Shown one piece after another: positions 44,766 to 56,266 of a stretch of DNA of 64,000 nt. The notes beneath the pieces are model-generated. The model did no database searches. It saw only the letters and a list, made by a program, of their open reading frames with translations, and was not told where the DNA came from. Position numbers and translations under genes: made by a program. Source of the DNA: Stagonosporopsis chrysanthemi (taxonomy: Eukaryota > Ascomycota > Dothideomycetes > Pleosporales > Didymellaceae). The stretch covers positions 124,001 through 188,000 of the forward strand of contig JAFISE010000032.1 of the NCBI GenBank assembly GCA_022560025.1, read 5' to 3'. Every line of letters begins with the position of its first letter. Positions within the stretch are counted from its first letter, which is position 1.

Positions 44766-47643
44766 ACAGACCGTGAACCCAGTAGCTGAGAGTAGCTGCA
44801 AAGTACCAATTATTTGGTGCGTATTGAAACCAAATTTCCAGGTAGTGGATTGATGGCTGTTGCCTTTTGTACTTGATGATCCGTTTGCTGCATTCGGGTG
44901 GCTAACAGGATCGATGCCTCCGTAGATTTGGTCGTGACAGCGGATGTTGCCCTGCGAACATCTGTATGGCTGTCTTTTGCTAGCTGGTTTCCCGGAACTC
45001 GGAAGGACTGGCTCCTCCTGCCATGAACGCCGTCTCGCACCCAGACCATGGTTATTCTGAGCGTCTCGTGACACTCACGGAATAATCCTAAACTGCTAGC
45101 GTCCGCGAAGCCACTGTCTAAGCTCTTCTGCTAGGCCGTTATTTTCTGCGAGCGCATCGGCGCGAGTAGAATGATCGAAGGAAAAAAAAATCTATTTAGT
45201 GCCAGGGGGGAGGAAGAGCTTCCGGGGCACTCAAGCCTATAGGCCTTCGGCTCCGCGGAGTATCAGGTTAGAGCAGAGTCAGCATACCCGATGCATCGGC
45301 ACTGCGATGAGGGCGCGGATACGGAAGACCGCTAGATGCGGCAGATGAGGTGGCGGATATCGCGAGCTTGGGACTAGATCGTTTAAGACAACCAAACGAG
45401 GCATGACCAGCGACCAGGTCTTGGGAGGCAGCGCTGCTAAACACCACGCCCCCTGCATCGTGCGATCCCACGGCCCACCGAAAGCCGCACGCAGCGGAAG
45501 TGTACCCTGGCTAGTGAGAGGTCTAAGAGTATCTCCAAATATTAAAGTTTTATATTTGTCCGCGGAAGCCAGTGAAAGATCTCTACAGCTGCTCATCACG
45601 ATGGGAAAAGGCATCGTGATGTGAAAAGGCATCTCGATGTGAAAACGCGACAGCAGAAGTTAGGCCCGCCGCGGATATGGGATTTCGCATTGCCTTTACA
45701 GATCCTCACATGACGCGGCCAACGTTTCTGCATCACAAGTGCGTGGCGCGTGTATCATGCCAGCTGGGCGGCCTTGTTCTCTGGGATCCCGCACGCGTGC
45801 GAGTGGAGCACTCCCAAGGGGATCGGGTCGATGTCAGACTCCGCAACACGGGAGATCTTCGATCCAGGAGACGCACATCGGCGATGGTTGACATGCGGAA
45901 CGCTGAATAATGCTGGTCGGGCAGGGGGGCTGACAAAGGACCGACTGATTGCTTATTGCTAGACACCGTATGAATTACGGAGAGGGGGGAAAGTTTGTCT
46001 TTGCTTGGGAGCGCAAAACGACTGGGCTTGGGACCTGTCTCGGCGGAGATTTTAATCAAATCATGAGGGAATATTGTAACTTCTGCATCGGTTGCATCAC
46101 AGCGACGTGTTGCTGAAACATGCATTACTGTCTAATAATCAAACCCGTTCTTTGCCTCAGTCCCCTATCATCTACTATCGACCGACGGGGAAACGACATC
46201 GCGGAGAAACCCTATCTTATCGCCGAACGTATGCTCCTACCACGCTGTAGCTCAACCTTCGACCAGCAACGCAAGCATCCGTCTCACCGGAAGGAGGCCT
46301 GCACACAGATCCAAGCCTTTGCCGTGTTGGCTTCCGCGTGGAATCTGCATCCTGACTCGTTCTCGGGCTGCCGTGTGTGCGCGCATGCGCGAAATCTCGA
46401 ATCCCTACGCGCATCTGAAAACTGCGGCTTCATCGATCTTTCGAAGCGCGACCAAGCCACTTGGGCCCTGCCGATGCCGACCGTTGATCCAAGGCTGCCC
46501 GGTTTGCTGCCTGATTTGCTGCATGTGCGCTGGTCAGCAAAGGGTGGATCTGCGGGGTTTGCCTGCGAACGGTTAGGTTGCTGTAAACCCTGCGACTAGC
46601 TCGGTACATCCTTGCCGTACTGTGGACCATCGACTTTTGAAAATGCATTGATGGCGATTGCAATATCGAGCTCAAACACTATAGTACGGATCATTATTGT
46701 GGATTGCGTCTGCGACATCATGGTAGATACTTTGCGCATGCCCATGATCGGGAGATGGATCAGCTGCTTGCGGCTAAAGTCGTCCCTCGCACCAGCCATG
46801 GCGAAGTTTCAGAGGCTGGGAATAAGGAGGTCTGCAACAAAGGACCGTATAGGATAGAGCAATCAAACAACGCGAGTAGAGTTGCATCCAAGAAGATTGC
46901 AGCCAATACAGTCGCTTCCTCCGATGATGTCATCGAGATCATGAAGGTAGTCAGTGTCTGAGTTATTAGCATTGTATAGTGGAAAAAGCACGGCGTATTC
47001 AAACATTAGCGGCCGTAAGCCATGATCGCCTGGAGACACGGGTCAGCTTGATGGCACCTGCAGATACGAACACATGCGCGGTACGATGGTTGGGCTCCGT
47101 TCCCAATACCGCACGGTAATTTGGGCACACTGAAGGAAGACGTTGTACAATGGCAGACAAAGGTTTTGATAAGTCAAGATAGTAAATCACAAATTAGCGC
47201 TCAACGCGACGGGTATCATATCCTCAAGCTGACGCCAAAAAAAAAATCCAGCCCGACTGGCTCAACAGCGGGCGCAAAAGACCTGCTTTCATCCGCCTCT
47301 TATGCCACCTGATAGTGAACTGTTCTTCTATGCAGCCTGTGCACGTGCCTTTCCATATTACCCGCTGCTCAGTGTTGCTCGTCATTACGCCTTGGTTGAG
47401 AGTTAAGAAAATCTCAAGCCCGTCCCGCAGTCCTGCAAATTGAGGACTTTCCAATCGCGGTGGTGGTGCGCCGATGGTAGCAACGATATGCTATATATTC
47501 TGGTCGACATTGTGTCCAGTGTTGAGACCGAGGTCGTGGAATGTGTGCAGTAGGGTGGAAGACCTTAGTCGTGCGGTCACATGGTCTGTGAAGGTGTGTT
47601 TCGGTTGATGGGACATGGAGTGGTCAAATGGACTGATGCTGCC
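44766..47643. other. Gene-poor stretch
   Basis: About 2.9 kb without a supportable gene. Several 60-160-codon open frames on both strands show neither domain nor coherent splice structure. A short poly(A) run lies near 45180 and another near 47229. No terminal repeat or transposase motif was recognised. Confidence 0.45.
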
Positions 47644-48090
47644 TCAACCAGCGCTGTAGCCGACCATCCTGGCGCAATGGCTGCAGTAGTAGAGGTTGGT
47701 GCCGAACTGAAACATGCCGGAATGGCCGTGAGATTCACGACGGCAGCGGCAGCAGCAGAGTGGGTTCGAGGAAATGCTACCGTTGCGCTGCGACGACATG
47801 CTGGACTCAGAGTTGCTTGGTGAAGGGCTGGCAGAAGGCTGAAGTGGCTGTGTCGAAGGGCGATGGGCGGCCTGAGTCTGCAGCTGCAGTAGACGTGAGG
47901 CGTCGGCACCAGGGCTTGCCATGGGTAAAGATCTACGGGCTAGGAGTGGATTTGTAGAGATAGCCCATGTGTTTGGGGAGTGGTCGTGGAAAGGCGATGT
48001 CTGAGGAGTCTCGTCGGAATAATGCGAGGTAGCCACAGGTATAGTAAAGTAGCAGGTCTGTGTGTGTGGTATGGAGTGCAGATCGGTCAT
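47644..48090 (-). CDS. Small protein with C-terminal two-CxxC (zinc-ribbon-like) motif
   Basis: A single frame on the minus strand; the start at 48090 (MTDLHSIPHTQTCYF) gives 148 aa, and upstream in-frame Met codons exist. The first 105 residues are Ser/Pro/Gln-rich and disordered. The last 40 are compact: NPLCCCRCRRESHGHSGMFQ, then FGTNLYYCSHCARMVGYSAG. The CCRC and CSHC pairs are spaced like a zinc-binding treble clef or ribbon. Tail domains with YYCxHCARxVGY-like ends occur in uncharacterised proteins of filamentous fungi, from memory of the family type; I cannot search for them. It stands alone in a gene-poor stretch. Function is unknown; a nuclear or RNA-related role would be a guess. 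Confidence 0.6.
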   Translation of the reverse strand: MTDLHSIPHTQTCYFTIPVATSHYSDETPQTSPFHDHSPNTWAISTNPLLARRSLPMASPGADASRLLQLQTQAAHRPSTQPLQPSASPSPSNSESSMSSQRNGSISSNPLCCCRCRRESHGHSGMFQFGTNLYYCSHCARMVGYSAG

Positions 48091-48908
48091 GGTGCCTGCG
48101 CGGCGGTAGGCGGTATGACGGGCTTGGATATCAGGGCGATCGAAAATACATGCTAAGAGTACGACCAGCACTTGATATACATGCAAAGCGGAGCGCGACA
48201 GCGATCGAGCGATGCATTCGCGCGGACCACTCACAGGTGGCGGATGGGGTGTTCATGGAGCGCAGCTGATTGGCACCCATCGCCCTTGGGTCCCGCGGGC
48301 GCAGTCTTTGCCCTCCAAACCCCGAGGACGCGATGACCAGAGCCAGGACCGATCCAGACGATAAGTCCCCACTGTTCTGGGAAAAGCATCCGGGCAACCT
48401 AGCCCTGCTGCCGCCGTGCTGAGACGACGAGGCTCGGGAATTGTACAGCTGCTCAAGGCTTACGCAATTTGCCTGCGCGCCTCAGACACTGGTGCACTGC
48501 TCGTTTTTTTGCTGGCAGAGCGCAGCCTCTGCACCCAGCACAGCCATCGCTTGGGTCGCTGGGCAGCCACGCAGCTTGCGAGTATCGTGGCCGCAGCTAA
48601 ACGAATACGTCCTGTTGGACTGGACCACCTAATAATGCTATCAGGCCAGTAACCGCCTGGGCTGCCTCAAATCAGGCCAGGTTTGCGATACCCAAGCCTG
48701 CCAACGCGTCCTCGCATGCCTCCACCGTCCGGTCACCGAACACTTCCATCATCATCTCCGCAGCAACCACAACGCCCCCCTTACACTAACCGCACTGCGC
48801 AGCGCGCACACATACCAGACCCCGCGACAGTTTTCTGTACAGGTGGTCTGTTTGCGGGCCCGTGACCCGCGCCATTTCACAGTTGTCCTAACGGACCGAG
48901 CCGTTGGG
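48091..48908. other. Intergenic stretch
   Basis: About 820 bp with no supported gene. Confidence 0.45.
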
Positions 48909-49338
48909 ATGGGGAGGTCGGCCAGTCTAGACACGAAAGACACAGACCTAACGTTCACAGACACCAACGCTGACCCAGTGCCGGCGAAGGAAGCAGGTCT
49001 TACTCTGCTGAAACCTCATCTCGAACTGCTGGGATCAGATTCTGCTTTTCGCATACTAGCTTTGCTATCTGTCGCCATGAAGAGACAAATCGCATCCAAG
49101 CGTATGTATGACCTTAGCCTATGCGCACAATGCCATCCACGGCTTTTTCCTCCGAGCCCCGGTTTCAACTTCCACCCTGGAGACCTTGATGCTGTCGCGG
49201 TACTACGATGACATGCACGTTGCGCTGGCCCTACGCAAAGAATACGGCGAGGCGTTGAGCGCGGTGGACGACTGGCAGAAAGTACTGTTATCGCTCGCGG
49301 TGGCCGAAATGCATGGCGGCTCCGGACCACCGCCTTGA
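48909..49338 (+). CDS. Candidate orphan gene, two exons
   Basis: Exons 48909-49101 and 49157-49338 join across a 55-nt intron (GTATGT donor, CCGAG acceptor) into 124 aa in phase. The model starts MGRSASLDTKDTDLTFTDTN. It passes HLELLGSDSAFRILALLSVA, a helical stretch, and after the intron reads TLETLMLSRYYDDMHVALAL and EYGEALSAVDDWQKVLLSLA, also helical and amphipathic, ending MHGGSGPPP. No signal peptide or family is recognised. The evidence is the donor, the frame closure and the protein-like composition of both exons. The acceptor is weak. An upstream in-frame ATG exists at 48843. Confidence 0.38.
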
Positions 49339-51087
49339 GGCCTGGAACCGTGCCTAAGGACATCGAGCCACGACCCCAGCAGAATCCTGCACATTTTACA
49401 GGAGCTGCTGCAGCGGTTGTTGCAAGGGGTTCGTGGCCAGATAAAAGTTTTGTTGCCTAGATGCACTTCAGGATGCATGCAGAGCTTCGGCATGATCATA
49501 GCGGCCGGAGACCTCTCCCTCTTCTACTATTGCGTTCCGCATGACAAGTGCGTTTCCAGGAAAGCGTTCTGTGGAGTTTTGTCTGTGCTCCTGCCCAGGT
49601 AGAGTCGTGTGATATGCGCCTCCAACGCAACGACACTCCCTTACTTCCATGTTGGAAGCATCGCCTGACAAGCCTTCCAGTTGCAACGTTAGATCAGACG
49701 AGAGCGGATGCATTCGTCCAACGTTAAACTCCAGGCAGGCAATTTCATGTAGGGGCTTAGATAAGCGTACCAAAGTTTCGCCGTGTCTTAAGAGCATTTC
49801 TTTGTTGAACGGCTCTGCCGATAGCCTCAACAGTACGTGTTACTGGGTGAGATCCACCTTACGTGGTTGTCTGGACATGTGCGCAGATACAATCGATGTC
49901 ATGCTACGACGGTGAGTATGTGACTCCGAGGGCTTCGAGCGCTGTCTAGCATGGTCGCTTCAAACCCAGGATGGTAAACCCGGTTTGTAGCAACATATGA
50001 TTCATCAGAGTCATTCACGTGTAATACTGGCGACACCATGATCAGCACCTTACGGTGCTGGTGATCTGGCCTTCTCCGGGCTGGAGCTGAAGCTACGAAG
50101 GCTCATACAATCTGCGACTGCTTGGGCACCTATGATCAGGTGTAAAACACAATTTCCGGTTATAAGCTGCTATTCTTTTTTTTGATAAATTTACATATAT
50201 GCTTGTGTGGCTCTCCCGAATGCATCCAAGTGCTCTTAGCATCACGTTTTTGCACCTGCACGCAAACGGCAACTCGTCTTTGTGCTCTGGTGCCTGCTCG
50301 GTACTTGAGGGATGACCGACTATAAATACTTCGAGATCGCTTCCCACTGACCGCTCGTATCAGAACAACTGTCAATCTTCTCAGCAATGACGTACGGATT
50401 TGACTTTTGCGTATGTATATTCATCTGAGCGCCGCAGTGCATGTCTACGTGTCTGGAGCCGTTTGAGGGCGCAGAGGCCTACATTCAAGCTCTATCCTGC
50501 TGAAGTAGCCGTAGTATCAGCATCGCAACAGTGGCAGTGAACATGTCCCGTATTGCTAGCTGTGGAATGTGATGGTCATCTTCCTTCCTGATGAGACTAG
50601 CGCCAGGTACTGCCGGGTGCGAGCTGAGCTCAGGTGGACTCGATTACGATCACGTGGTGCACGGTGCAGAGTCAACTGTTGGGTACTTGAACTAGACCTG
50701 AGTCACTCCTGTCGCTGCTCCTTATCCTCTCAGGCCGCGATGTGATTGTTGAGCAGCCTCAGGCACCAGGGGCCGACGCCGTATGCGGGTGCTGGTTGGG
50801 CAGACATGTTGCGCATGTGCAACTGTTCACATTCTGGCTTTCAATCCGGTCGATCTGGTAAGAAACGCCGTGGAGCTCAAAATTTGACAGTCAGTCATTA
50901 CCCAGCCTGGTTGAGCGCGTGAACAGGGCTGCTCTGATTGTTTCTTCCCACTTGGCCTTTGAGGTTTACGTCACTTATCGCTGCTGGGTTCTCAAAATCA
51001 ACCCTAGATCCGCCCCGCCCGACGCCTGACTGCCACAACCCCTCCACGCCTCCAAAAATCTCACAACACCACCGTTTGCACGCCACC
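49339..51087. other. Gene-poor stretch before 6-phosphogluconolactonase
   Basis: About 1.75 kb. A minus-strand frame at 49468-49830 is open for 120 codons but lacks a family or splice support. A consensus TATA box at 50321 is followed by a short ATG-led frame (see findings). The rest holds nothing I can support. Confidence 0.4.
50321..50328 (+). promoter_or_regulatory. TATA box without an assigned gene
   Basis: TATAAATA lies 59 nt after its end from an ATG at 50387, which leads eight codons into a GTATGT donor-like site. It may drive a small unannotated transcript. Confidence 0.3.
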
Positions 51088-51876
51088 ATGGGAAAGCCAC
51101 CGAACCTGTACGCCTTTAAGAACGTCGACGAGCTTGCGCCTGGCCTGCGCTCATATGTGCTTGATGCGCAGAACACCGCGATTGAGCGCCACAACGTCTT
51201 CCGCGTCGCAGTCTCGGGAGGCTCTCTGCCAAAGACCCTCGCACAGGCGCTGCTGAAGGAGAAGAACGGCGAGGGAAAGCCTCAGTTTGACAAGTGGGAA
51301 ATCTTCTACGCCGATGAGCGCGCCGTGCCTCTCGACCACGAGGACAGCAACCACAGGCTGGTGAAGGAGGAGCTCTTGGACAAGATTCCAACCGAGCTGG
51401 GCAAGCCCAGGGTTTTCCCAATCGATACCAAGTATCTGGACGATGTTCAGGAGCTCGCCGACCAATACGAGAAGACACTCGTCAGTGTTTTCGCTGCACG
51501 AGACAGCGTAAAGCTGCCCCTCTTCGACTTGCTTCTGCTCGGCTGCGGACCAGACGGTCACACCTGCAGCCTGTTCCCTGGCTCTGATCTCTTGCGCGAG
51601 GAAGACGCTTGGGTGCTCTCCATCTCCGACTCTCCTAAGCCACCGCCCAAACGCATCACAATCTCGCTTCCCGTCGCCCAAGCTGGACTTAAGATCGCTT
51701 TCGTAGCGACAGGCGGAGGCAAGAAGGAAATCATGAAACAAATCTTCGACTCCGACGAGGGACATCAGTTGCCCTGTGGGTTAGTCAATCACAAGGGTGA
51801 AGGGCGAGTCAGCTGGTTTGTGGACTACCCCGCCATTGAAGGCGTTGCCTTCCCGGCTCGCCGTGGCAGCCTTTGA
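51088..51876 (+). CDS. SOL: 6-phosphogluconolactonase
   Basis: It hydrolyses 6-phosphogluconolactone to 6-phosphogluconate in the oxidative pentose phosphate pathway (cytosol), supplying NADPH metabolism. It is a single exon of 262 aa. The start at 51088 sits in a strong CCACCATGG context and begins MGKPPNLYAF; an upstream in-frame ATG at 50938 would add 50 residues not seen in the family. Signature blocks are RVAVSGGSLPKTLAQAL, WEIFYADERAVPLDHEDSNH and LLLLGCGPDGHTCSLFPGSD, the last holding the Asp-Gly-His active-site region, then PPPKRITISLPV. The length matches fungal Sol proteins. Identification is firm. Confidence 0.95.
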   Translation: MGKPPNLYAFKNVDELAPGLRSYVLDAQNTAIERHNVFRVAVSGGSLPKTLAQALLKEKNGEGKPQFDKWEIFYADERAVPLDHEDSNHRLVKEELLDKIPTELGKPRVFPIDTKYLDDVQELADQYEKTLVSVFAARDSVKLPLFDLLLLGCGPDGHTCSLFPGSDLLREEDAWVLSISDSPKPPPKRITISLPVAQAGLKIAFVATGGGKKEIMKQIFDSDEGHQLPCGLVNHKGEGRVSWFVDYPAIEGVAFPARRGSL

Positions 51877-52304
51877 ATGCTCAGCACATCAGCCTTGTCG
51901 CGTCAAGACGCTGAGTTTCTTGGATCAAGATTGGACGGTCGTTCACCCTGCATGCTGTGAGCCCATGATTAGGTACTCTTATGAGCTTTTGTTTGTGCTT
52001 TCGTTATGGAGACCCACCACATTGTGGATGGGCCCCCTCTCGAAGTAGGCATTGGGCCACTCGCTCACAAGTTAGACACGAATAGATCACGAATTTTCCT
52101 GTCCAACATGCCTCAGTTTTATCGTGTCAACGAATAAGCATGCTTGCAGGGTGGTAAACGTCCGTGCGGGTGCTGACTAAGCTTACCTAGCAACCATGCT
52201 TTGTTTGTTTCACCTGCAAGTAAGCTTCCTGTGAAGCTGCAGATGCTCAACGACCATATCAGGTCACGATCTATGCCCTATTCGGTACCCCTGACGCAAG
52301 AACC
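51877..52304. other. Intergenic stretch
   Basis: About 430 bp between two plus-strand genes. No feature is supported. Confidence 0.5.
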
Positions 52305-53909
52305 ATGAACCAACATCGCGACGACGTTGTTGATGCTATTCATCCCACTTCGACACCAAGCAATGAAAGACCGAAGCAGCGCAGCTTACTGCCACAACCT
52401 GGAACTCCAAAGATCGCGGATCGCTCAATGACATTCTCAGAAGTTCCAATAGATCATAGCAATATCAGTCAGCCTGAAGCCAATGGAGCTGGCGCATCGA
52501 TGCCAGCTACTTCGATTCCACTGACTCGAGGTACCTCTGTTACAGGATCGAGGCTCGGGCGACTTCGACCACGTTCAACATATCAATTAGGATCTGCCGC
52601 CGCAGAGAAGAGTGCAGAGGCTGAGAAATCAACGGTGTCACGATCGATGCGTCCGCCAACTCTGTTGAGCAAGCCTTCTCTGCCTTCCCTGGGCGTTGGA
52701 CGCACTCAGTCCTTACGCAGGCCCGCTGTGACAACACAATCAGGGCCATCGGTATCCAACGTGCCTCAGAACTCACGTACACAATCCACTCATTCCACTG
52801 CGACTGCGCCGCTTACTCGAAGCAACACAGTGAGGCCCAGGACCACTGCGGAACGACCCAAATCCTTGCACATTGCTCCCAATACTGCTACGCATGTTAT
52901 GAGCGACTTAGCACAACCAGAATCCGCAACCGCAAGGACATCGACACGTCTTGTTGGTTTGACCCGGTCAGCGAGTGTGAAGTCCAGACCGGACGGACCG
53001 AGTGGTGGGTTGCGACCCAGGACAGCAGCAAAACCCGAAGAACCTATTCCAGCTCAGACAAAACCCAGAGAAGTGCAAAAGGAAGAAATCAAGAAGGCTG
53101 CTCGCCCGGCATTCAGCACACTGCAACAACACTTCACACCACGCAAGGTAGGCAAAGCTCCGACCGCGACCTTTCTACATCCAGCCCCCGTCACGACCAG
53201 CAACACTCTACCGCCCGAGCTGGTCAGCTTGCAGATGGATTTACTTCAATTGCATCTGCTACATGAGAACGCGACAGAGGTCGGTAAAGAGTGGGAGATG
53301 AGCGCCAAGCGTGCTCTTCGGTCAAAGTTCGATGAGGTGTCTAGCATGTACCAGGTCATGTTGGAGCATGAACGCTCTGGTCAAGAACAGAAGAACCTCC
53401 AAGCTCTTCTGGAGTGGACTGGTGGCGACAAAGCATCTGCGAGCTTGGTCAAATATATCCAGGTTCTCTCGGGACCGCTGCACGAGCTCCCTTCCTTGGT
53501 TCAGAAAGGTGGTCGCTTCCAGCGTCATGTCGGTGCCTTTGAACAATGGTTAAGCTGGGTCGAGGAGATTCGTGCAGCTCGAGAGAATCGAACAGAAGCT
53601 GGACTGGGATCTATCGAAGGCCTTGGGGATGCGTGGAAAGCAGAGAATGCTGCACTCATGCGCAAGGTGACTTCTTTCTCTCGCGATCTGAGTGGCTTAT
53701 CGCAACCAGCTGCAGGATCTAGCATTGCTTCCATTGTGGGTTATTGTGAGACTTTACTAGACGGATTATCAGTGGAACTCCAGGTTATGCAGACGATCGA
53801 GACAGATGTAGTGTCGGCGGAGAAGGAGTGGGTAGAAACACGTCTGCAAGGCATCGCGGCGGATATTGGCTCCTTTCTTGTGGACGAGGCACCAGCTTGG
53901 CGAACGTGA
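52305..53909 (+). CDS. Uncharacterised fungal protein, possibly augmin-like (HAUS8/QWRF-type)
   Basis: A single exon of 534 aa. Residues 1-290 are Ser/Thr/Arg/Pro-rich and basic, with many SxxR-type stretches such as TRGTSVTGSRLGRLRPRS and GLTRSASVKSRPDGP, the composition of microtubule-binding tails. Residues about 300-534 are helical: LVSLQMDLLQLHLLHENATE, then VGKEWEMSAKRALRSKFDEV, VSSMYQVMLEHERSGQEQKN and LVKYIQVLSGPLHELPSLVQ. The basic disordered half followed by a helical half starting with an LQMDLLQLHLLH-like block recalls the HAUS8/QWRF family of the augmin complex, which recruits gamma-tubulin. That is my inference from pattern, not a search result. It could equally be an unrelated coiled-coil protein. 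Confidence 0.72.
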   Translation: MNQHRDDVVDAIHPTSTPSNERPKQRSLLPQPGTPKIADRSMTFSEVPIDHSNISQPEANGAGASMPATSIPLTRGTSVTGSRLGRLRPRSTYQLGSAAAEKSAEAEKSTVSRSMRPPTLLSKPSLPSLGVGRTQSLRRPAVTTQSGPSVSNVPQNSRTQSTHSTATAPLTRSNTVRPRTTAERPKSLHIAPNTATHVMSDLAQPESATARTSTRLVGLTRSASVKSRPDGPSGGLRPRTAAKPEEPIPAQTKPREVQKEEIKKAARPAFSTLQQHFTPRKVGKAPTATFLHPAPVTTSNTLPPELVSLQMDLLQLHLLHENATEVGKEWEMSAKRALRSKFDEVSSMYQVMLEHERSGQEQKNLQALLEWTGGDKASASLVKYIQVLSGPLHELPSLVQKGGRFQRHVGAFEQWLSWVEEIRAARENRTEAGLGSIEGLGDAWKAENAALMRKVTSFSRDLSGLSQPAAGSSIASIVGYCETLLDGLSVELQVMQTIETDVVSAEKEWVETRLQGIAADIGSFLVDEAPAWRT

Positions 53910-54466
53910 GCTCTGCGGCTGCTGCGGCTGCTGTGTATTGGATGGATGCTGGGTAGTATGGTGTTGATCCATTCGATGATAATAATTGCATTTGTACATG
54001 GTGGCTGCACATTATGACTGGCAGCAGTAACGAGTCTTGGACATACTTAACAATGTGACGCCAGTAAAATTCAGCGTTCGATGACTGCCGATTGCCAATC
54101 GACTCTTCGTGCTAGGGAATACACGTCGTGGCTAAGCTGATATGCTCACAATCCCCCATACTAGTCTTCAATGAATCTCGACTTTATGCAACTCACCCCA
54201 TGCTTTATCATCTAGTGAGTTCTTTACTTCTGTCAACTACTTCCCCGTTACCTTGAGGGCAGTGATTGCGAGATTGCATACGTCACGCCTGCTTCGTGTA
54301 TCGCTCGCACCTGCCAAACGACAAACGCGCATGCTCCACCTCACCTAACCACACTTTACCTTGCCACAACCACATCCACCGCACTAGACCTTGACCACAG
54401 CACTCATCATACCTTGCACAAGCAAAAAGACACCCCCAGTACGCACGACAGTGTGTCCTGACAAGC
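53910..54466. other. Intergenic stretch
   Basis: About 560 bp between two plus-strand genes, opening with a short run of CTGCGG-like triplets. No gene is supported. Confidence 0.5.
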
Positions 54467-56266
54467 ATGTCGAAACCGGAAGACGAGCTGCGGCCTTTCA
54501 GCCTCGAAGAAGTGTGTGCAGCGGACCGCGCAGCCAGGAAAAGCTTCATCCGCATCGATGTCGGCCATGACTCCAAAGGCAATGCTGTTCCCTCTCTTGT
54601 ACGACTGCAGCGGAAGGTTGAGAAGTGTCTCACTACAAACAAAAAGCCTGTGGCTACGTCAACGAAGCTGTACATCTTTGGTGACTGGATCACGGCAGTG
54701 CCAGTGGACACTCTGACTGAGGTGAACCAATACCGCCTTGGAGCATGTCAAGCGCTGTGCTGATGTGATGTCCAGAACGAGCAAACACTCGCCGAAGCGA
54801 AAGAGTGGAATGATGGCGTTGATGCAGTACGCAAGCTGATCCGCACAATGGACTACCTGAGGGAGCTCGTGTCAGTGTCCCACTGCAATGCTGTTCATAA
54901 TCTGAGTCAGTGCTGATATACCCGTAGGTGGATCGGCGGCCTGCCATTCATGGCGTCTGTGTTCGATGACCTTCCTGTGAAGATGACGAAACTGGTCCTG
55001 GATCTTGGAAACCATGTCCACATTCTCGATGACGGCGTCCGAATTACCAAGCTGTACATGAACCCAGAAGATATGAGCCCGCTGATGAATCAGACAAGGC
55101 TGCAGGAGCTCCGCCTCTTTCGTCTGCGAGACTCGTTGCAGTTCATCGCCTGGCAGACCGTCTACTTGAACAAGAATCCTGAAGGTATGCGGACTCTTGA
55201 GTTACAGATGGATGCCGCACCGATTGTCCGCAATAAGGACAACAAATATCACAAGGCGGTGGACGTTCGCGGCCTGACTGTAGCACAGCCAGCGTTGCTC
55301 GAGAAGCCAAACAAGTAAGCTAGCATCCTATACGTCAGGTCTTACAACGCTAACACGTTCGCAGAGGCCGTGATGGCAAGGGAGGACTTCACTGGACCTT
55401 CGGGTTTGGCGAATATCTAGACAGTGATTGTATCCGAAAGGCAAGGATTGCGTCTGGCCTGGAGAAACCGAGACCTCTTCCGCTGCAGTAAGTCCACTTG
55501 GTCTCTTCCTCATAGGAAAGACTGTTTACACCTTCACAGATCCCTTAAGCTTGACGGTTTCGTTATTGACCATCTTCCGTTCGAGTGCGAGCTCAGAGAT
55601 ATCACACTGCTTACTTGTGGCGACAAGTGCATCGATGCTGGCATGCGAGCCCCGAAGACTCATGCCAAACCATATCATGCCTGGAGCAAGCAGGTCAACA
55701 ACGCCGCCTGTCACTTCTACGTGCAGTGGCCGAATTGGAGCGGCATCTTCGACACTGCAGGAGACCAGCGCGACACACAAGGCCACATCGTAGCCCAGGG
55801 AGCTGGCCTATCCACGCCATATACCGAGGACGCACCTGTGCTACCATTGCATCTGCCACTTACCGAGAAAGCACTGAATATGAAGGGCATCGACGACGCA
55901 CTCAACGACACCTCAAAGCCAGACTACTTCAATATTGCGCCAACTGTGCCTGGAAGACTAGTCCCAGATACGCTTCTTAGCGTCGCATCAAATCTCTCTG
56001 AGCGCGGCTCGAGGGTTTCGACACCAACAGAGCTCTCCGATGGGACAACCGAAGAAGCGTCCGCAATGCACGGCTCGATTGCTTCCGATTTAAGCCCCGA
56101 TAATGGCTCTGACATCGTATACATCAACGGTGCGAGTGATACCCTGCCGGAGATCTCACTTGATTCGACAAGCTGCAACAGCAGCTTTGGAAGTGGTGCT
56201 CTAACTCACAAGCACAAGGTGAGAAGGTCTCTGTCTGATAGCTATTGGGTCCTTGGGCCTTCTTGA
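54467..56266 (+). CDS. Uncharacterised fungal protein, five exons
   Basis: Exons 54467-54721, 54776-54870, 54928-55314, 55365-55487 and 55540-56266 close in phase to 528 aa. No family is recognised. The first two thirds look globular: RPFSLEEVCAADRAARKSFI, TKLYIFGDWITAVPVDTLTE, WIGGLPFMASVFDDLPVKMT, then leucine-rich-like stretches (LVLDLGNHVHILDDGVRITK, LQELRLFRLRDSLQFIAWQT) and ELRDITLLTCGDKCIDAGMR. This suggests a leucine-rich-repeat-like or F-box-associated fold. A repeated aromatic pair region, FYVQWPNWSGIFDTAG, follows. The last about 130 residues are Ser/Asp/Thr-rich and disordered, ending with a basic RRSLSDSYW. No signal peptide or membrane span is present. The exon 2 donor (GTCAGT) is weak but needed for the frame. 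Confidence 0.68.

Noticed and set aside
49102..49117. 16-nt intron option in the orphan gene
   Set aside because: It is far below the minimum size for a spliceosomal intron; the 55-nt alternative also closes the frame.
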